A stretch of 64,000 bases of DNA from Mytilus californianus (Eukaryota; Mollusca; Bivalvia; Mytilida; Mytilidae): NCBI RefSeq assembly GCF_021869535.1, contig NW_026262712.1, positions 98,158,140 to 98,222,139 of the forward strand, in the 5' to 3' direction. The translations under genes were made by a program, and so were the position numbers. The notes under the pieces are model-generated. The model was not told where the DNA came from and did not search any database. It saw nothing but the letters and a program-made list of their open reading frames with translations. Of this stretch, positions 59,020 through 64,000 are shown in pieces (within the stretch, counting starts at the first letter, position 1; every line of letters begins with the position of its first letter).

Positions 59020-60269
59020 TCATTTTATACTATTTAGACTTTTATCTATTGTATAAGACATCTGTCTACTGTTGAAAACTTTTTGTTGATCTTTAGATGT
59101 CCTTTGATTATTGGTGTTGTTGGGGTTCTGTCACTTATGTTTAATCAACAGTTATTTTTATTGATATGAAATATTTGTCACTGGACATAAAGCAAATATC
59201 AATTAATTAATCACAGTTTATGATCATATTTAAATCCTTTTTTCCAAGTTTCTATTTATCAGTTTCTTAGCTGTGAAAGGAAGAAACAAGAGGTTTGATT
59301 ATTTAATCAAGGACCTTGTTAATTCAGATTGATCAATGTCACAAGAATGTTTGAAGTGGCACAGATTATATTTGTCAAATTTACAAGATAATTATCATCT
59401 TCATTTCTTGAACAAACATTCTCTGATGAAGATTTTTGCAATATTTCTTTAAGATGGTAAGATAAAGCAGGCAGTTATAAGACTTTTCCAATAAATTAGA
59501 ATTTAAGGGCATCTATCATTTTGTTGTAATTTACAGCTCTTCTCATCAACTGTTTCATAAGATAAAGATCATTTATTTTGATTTCATCTAAATGTGTTTT
59601 AGGATAAAGCACTAAGGTTGTAAGGCAGAACTTAACTAATTTCATAAAGAGTCTTTAAACACAAATATGTTAATCAAAGCACTTGCACTTATAAAATAGT
59701 GTTAATGAAGAAGCACCTGTTTTAATGAAGAAGCACCTATCAGGGCTTAGTTGTTACGTTTATTGTTTGATTCATTTCAGTTCTTCTTGGTCCTTCTTCA
59801 TTGAGACAAAATGATGGATAAAGGGGTGCATGCTATTTAAATATAAATTGTCCTATAGTTATCTGTTATAGGTAATCTTCACCTTCTCTTTTACTAAAAA
59901 ATGGCTGAAATTTCTGAAACTGTTCAGTTCCTTCATATGAATTAGGGCAGTTCATTCTCTAATATACCGGAAGTATCATGTTTAGAGAAGGAGCCAATTT
60001 TCCTTGAAATATTTAGTGTTTAGTGTTGTGTTACGTTTTGGCTATTGATATTGCTATTTAGGTTAAGTGTAACTTTACAGTACTCATACTGAAGCTTTTG
60101 AGACCTTGTGTGAACCATAGTCAACTTTTTATAACATTAACCAAATAAGTTAACTGATGTTTAAATCATGCATTTATTAATAATCGTCCTGATACAAAAG
60201 GCAGTTATGTTGTATAATCTGCAAGTTTACAGTGCAACTTGCTGCTCTTTCAGACATAACTTATATATT
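59020..60269. other. Non-coding, no feature recognised
   Basis: AT-rich, single-copy in the window. A 19-bp direct repeat (AATGAAGAAGCACCT) occurs at 59704-59738. Confidence 0.45.
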
Positions 60270-61412
60270 AGCTTATGAAACTTATACACAATGCTTATTA
60301 CAACAAAACACAGATCAAGTTTGAATTTTGGTGGCGTCACTTTAACCATTCTAGAGTTATGCCCTTTATAAATAGAAAAATTGCAAAATTTTTAGTTTCC
60401 GTTCTCTAACTTAAGTTTTCCTCAACCAAATGTTATGAAACTTATACACAATGCTTATTACCACAAAACACAGATCAAGTTTGAATTTTGGTGGCATCAC
60501 TTTAACCGTTCTAGAGTTATGCCACTTTATAAATGGAAAAATTGCAAAATTTTAGTTTCCATTCTCTAACTTAAGTTTGCCTCAACCAAATGTTATGAAA
60601 CTTATACAAAATGCTTATTACCACAAAACACAGATCAAGTTTGAATTTTGGTGGTGTCACTTTAACCGTTCTAGAGTTATGGCCCTTTATAAATGGAAAA
60701 ATTGCAAAATTTTTATTTTCTTCTAAATGTCAAGTAATTTTAAAATTGGAGTTATCTTCCTTTGTCCATGATTATAGTTGAATCAACTACAATCAATGCT
60801 TTATACAATGCAATGTTTAATTTTGACTTCCAGTGATAAATCACAGATCAAGTTGAATTTGGGTAGTGTCACTTTAACCATTATTGAGTTATGTCCCTTT
60901 ATAATTCGAAAGATTGCAAAATAGTTAGTTTCCATTCTGTAACTTAAGTTTGCCCCAACCAAACATTATGAAACCTATACACAATATTCATTACCACAAA
61001 ACTAAGATCAAGTACAAATTTTTTGTTTCCGTTTTCTAACTTTAGTTTGCCTCAACCAAATGTTATGAAACTTATACGCAATGCTTATTACTACATAATA
61101 CAGATTGAGTACGAAATTTAGTGGCGACACTTTTACCATTCTTGAGTTATGTCCCTTTATAAACATAAAAATTGCCGAATTTTTTAGTTCGTCTCAACCA
61201 AATGTTATAAAACTTACACACAACTGTTCTAGAGTTATGCGTGTTTACAAATAGAAAAATTGCTGAATTTTTAGTTTCTGTTCTCTACTTAAGTTAGCCT
61301 CAACCAAATGTTATGAGACTTACACACAATGCTTATTACCACAAAACTCAGATCTAGTTCAAATTTGGGTAGCGTCACTTTTACTGTTCTTCAGTTATGT
61401 CCCTTTATAACT
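60270..61412. repeat. About 160-bp diverged tandem array, about 7 units
   Basis: Units contain TTATGAAACTTATACACAAT, CACAGATCAAGTTTGAATTT and TTCTAGAGTTATGCCC. The first three (60272, 60431, 60590) are close; later ones are shortened and diverged. GGGGGCATCATCTGTGTCC after the array (61430) looks like the element end. Confidence 0.9.
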
Positions 61413-61440
61413 ATATGATATGCAAGCGGGGGCATCATCT

Positions 61441-61458
61441 GTGTCCACATGTGGACAC
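61441..61458. repeat. Perfect 18-bp palindrome
   Basis: GTGTCCACATGTGGACAC just past the 160-bp array, probably part of that element's terminus. Confidence 0.9.
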
Positions 61459-63039
61459 TATCCACATTTATTTTTTTCTGACTTTCATGCCGACAGCAAG
61501 CCATATCTCTGTGTCAACAGTTTATAACTATATACCAGAAATGTGTTAATAAACTCCTACCCATAATTATTAGTCATTAAAAGTAAGATTTTTCTTCTAA
61601 AATTTGATATATTGTTTTGTCTCTTATTCACTTTGTAGCTGAATAAATGGTTTTACTGGAATTGAATTATAGAGAGAATTAAGAAGTTATAAGACTTAAA
61701 ACCTATAATTAACTTGGTATTGGCCTGATGATATCAAGTAAGAAACAAATCATTTTTCTCTTCAAGTCTATGAGAAATTACTTGCATCTTAAATGGATGT
61801 CAAAACTTTGCGTCTGTAATTGAAATTCATGGATTAGAATAAGATCATTGTTCAGTTTCATGAGAAACTTACATCAGTTTACAGACAAATATCTTTCTTT
61901 CAGTGGAGGCTCAAAGAAAACAATTTTTCACCTCTATATAAATCTGGTGTGATTTGTGGGACATTAACATGGCTCATTACGTGGATGCTCAACTTCAGAC
62001 GGATAATACTAATTACCCAAAAGCTTCCCTAATCAAATAAAGAATCACCCATTTGTTTGCCGAGGAACATTAACTGAGCATAGGGCTAATATGTCAAAAT
62101 TTTGTAATACATTTTTCTTTTTTGTTAAATTACAAGAGTAAAATGACTATGAAATTTCTACTTCATCTCTCTATTGAAAACATCAATGCGGAACATTAAT
62201 TTTCCCACAAAATTTGTCTTCTGTGTCAATAAAATGTTTGTTCTTTTTGTGAAAGCAGTCATTTAGGACTTTTATGCTTGTTAAATATTTTGACAAATGA
62301 ATGTTTTTACCGTGAGTGATGAGAATGTTGTATTCTGATCATGTATTACTTCATATTTTTTGCTGAGGAACGTAATGTGACAAATTTTTTCATTAATCAA
62401 TTAAGATTGATAGTGAACCATTGGTAATTATTGTCACACTATAACAAGATTATTTTATAGAGAGAAACATACACATGTTGAATACCTAATTTGATCAAAT
62501 TTGGAGAAAAAATTATAGTATTGTTTACTGTGATGTATATCTGGAATACTAAATTTTACAAGAATTGGAATATGATTTATGACATTATTTTGTCTTGACC
62601 AAATCTCTTTTTGATGTTTATTTTTTTAACTTTAATATTATTTTATGTACAATTCAATTGGAATCTCATCTTTTGAATTGCATTAATTTTCGCCATGATT
62701 TATTACGGAAGCTTGTAAACTTACTTGTAAAAAGAACAAATTAATGAATTTTCATGCAAGCTGTGTTTGTAAAGGTTGGTTAAATGTAAATCAAGCTATA
62801 TTTAGATAAAAAAAAAACAATTGAAAAAAAAGACCTTTGCAGTGCATTATCAGTTGTAAAGTTCTGTTATATTGTCATTATTCAACATCAGTAAGAATTA
62901 TTCCCATTTTAAGCAAGTATGTTAATTTTAAACCTTGTTTTTCAGTGTTTGTCTTTTTATTTTATTTGTATTTAAATTCCTAATCCAAATGACAGTTACA
63001 TTTTTTTTTCTGTTATGTTGTTTTCTTCCTTACCTTTAG
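61459..63039. other. Single-copy non-coding sequence
   Basis: No gene called. 61780-62080 has higher complexity; an ATG there (61969) opens 23 codons (MAHYVDAQLQTDNT...) faintly like the 38263 exon, but without a donor. It ends in a strong pyrimidine tract TTTTCTTCCTTACCTTTAG. Confidence 0.4.
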
Positions 63040-63083
63040 TTAATCCACTGATCAAGAGAAGAACTGTCCAGGTTGATTACTGA
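63040..63083 (+). CDS. Weak exon candidate
   Basis: A strong acceptor (TTCTTCCTTACCTTTAG) precedes it. Entered in phase 1 it reads Val then NPLIKRRTVQ, then either splices at a poor donor (CAG/GTTGAT at 63072) or continues VDY to a TGA at 63081. The phase agrees with the exon at 38263-38301. The lack of a good donor keeps confidence low; it could also be a 3' exon of a short isoform. Confidence 0.2.
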
Positions 63084-63504
63084 AAAAAATAATTTAAACC
63101 TGTCCGACATGCTTATGATCTGGTCCAAAAACTCATCAAAGATATTAGACAGGGACCTTATTAGTGTAGGTGCTTTACAACTTGTATAGAGAGTGACCTT
63201 ATCTATTAATCAAAACTGTACATTGGCTTTTGTATAATTAAACAGAGACAGCAACCCACATCAAAGTACAACTTCAGTGGAAACATAATAATTTGGAAAA
63301 TTGCATCGTTAGCACTCTCATGTGTACAATTCTTGCCAGATTTTTATGAAACTTTTATCATAGGTTTATATATATCAGCAATGTCTTTAACAAGTTCGAA
63401 AATCAGTGCCGATCAATTATTTTTTAAAAGAGTTATGCCCCTTGGAAACATTGATTATATGGAAAATTGCATTGTAAGTGCTCTCGCATTTACAATTTTT
63501 GTCT
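63084..63504. other. Non-coding with a two-unit diverged repeat
   Basis: TGGAAAATTGCAT.GT.AG..CTCTC..TACAATT appears at about 63295 and 63460, apparently a relic of an approximately 165-bp tandem unit. Confidence 0.5.
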
Positions 63505-64000
63505 CGCCTTGACGGAGTCAAAAAGCAAGACATAGGTATGCTGTTTCCGGCATCGGCGGCAGGCGATGGCAGCTGCGGCGTCAACAATGTATTAGTTTGT
63601 GATTAGGTCTAGTTCATGGTGAACCACTAGTGGTAGGTCAATGATATTTGGTATGCAGATGTATTAGCATTGGCACATCTCATTACCATGGAGATTATTT
63701 GGCCCCACCCCCTCAGTCAAGGTCTATTGACTTTGAAACTTTTCATAGTTTACATGTATTAGTTTGTGATTAGGTCAATTTATGGGGAACCACTAGTGGT
63801 AGGTCAATGATATTTGGTATGCAGTTGTATAAGCATTGGCATATCTCATTTCCATGGAGATTATTTGGCTCCGCCCCCTTAGTCATGGTCTATCGACTTT
63901 GAAAATTTTGCTAAGTTAACATGTATAAGTTTGTGATTAGGTCAGTCCAAGGGGAACCAGTTGTATAAGCATTAGCACATCTTTTTTCCATGGAGAGTAT
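63505..64000 (+). mobile_element. Dispersed element running off the window end
   Basis: Starts GTCTCGCCTTGACGGAGTCA and CAAGACATAGGTATGC, then a GC-rich part (GGCATCGGCGGCAGG), then about 167-bp tandem units (GTTTGTGATTAGGTC..CACTAGTGGTAGGTCAATGA at about 63596 and 63763, and the start of a third near 63930). The relics at 17990-18345 and 27936-28292 belong to the same family. Confidence 0.75.

Noticed and set aside
59770-59830. Acceptor GATTCATTTCAG and a short phase-1 open stretch near 59780
   Set aside because: Stops after about 14 codons with no donor; chance is likely.
61969-62040. ATG with QLQTDNT resembling the ELQVDNT of the 38263 exon
   Set aside because: Only a short local match, no donor, stop soon after; not enough to call a duplicated exon.

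Overview
The window looks like nuclear DNA of a marine bivalve, most likely a mussel close to Mytilus. The base composition is strongly AT-rich, there are no compact genes, and several dispersed repeats match sequence I associate with mussel genomes (the block ending ATTCCCCATTTCCATTCTC, the 'ATACGACCGC...GCGAAGCATTTTA' element, and the 'gagatgtggtatga...caatgagacaac' relic). The species call is inference from remembered repeat families, not from a search. I see no rRNA, no intact tRNA, no CRISPR, no bacterial features and no complete host gene.

Layout. 1-2.1 kb: 50-bp satellite and a short duplication. 2.6 kb: a candidate coding exon (+) with a good start context and a splice donor; a possible exon on the - strand lies near 4.0 kb. 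6.47-12.07 kb: a 52-bp satellite of about 107 monomers with higher-order structure. 13.4-30.2 kb: three head-to-tail copies of a segmental duplication (R1, R2, R3). R1 and R2 each hold a large 27-bp minisatellite, a 67-bp array and a 386-bp inverted-repeat element (MITE). R2 alone has been invaded twice more: a dispersed element sits in the MITE, and a 5,084-bp Ty1/copia LTR retrotransposon (- strand) with identical 139-bp LTRs sits in that element. 30.2-38 kb: more dispersed elements with internal tandem arrays and hairpins. 38.26 kb: a 39-nt candidate exon whose phase fits the 2.6-kb exon. 40.3-50.7 kb: several minisatellites, a 1.6-kb hAT-like non-autonomous transposon with TIRs and a target duplication, and another MITE copy. 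52.36-57.08 kb: a 4.7-kb foldback element inserted into a 43-bp satellite; its arms carry a 15-bp motif twelve times and each has a decayed ORF. 57.6-59.0 kb: a hairpin repeat, a tRNA-Gly-like SINE head, a 145-bp palindrome and two dispersed elements. 60.3-61.4 kb: a 160-bp diverged array. 63.0 kb: a weaker third exon candidate. 63.5 kb to the end: one more dispersed element running off the window.

How it fits together. The + strand exon candidates at 2.6, 38.26 and 63.04 kb share compatible phases, so much of the window may be intron of one large host gene that I cannot name. The only recognisable proteins belong to the copia element: Gag, CCHC knuckle, protease, integrase, reverse transcriptase and RNase H. 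They are split by two in-frame stops and three frameshifts, and the integrase carries a 13-fold octapeptide expansion. Nearly all other long open frames are translations of tandem arrays whose period is a multiple of three.
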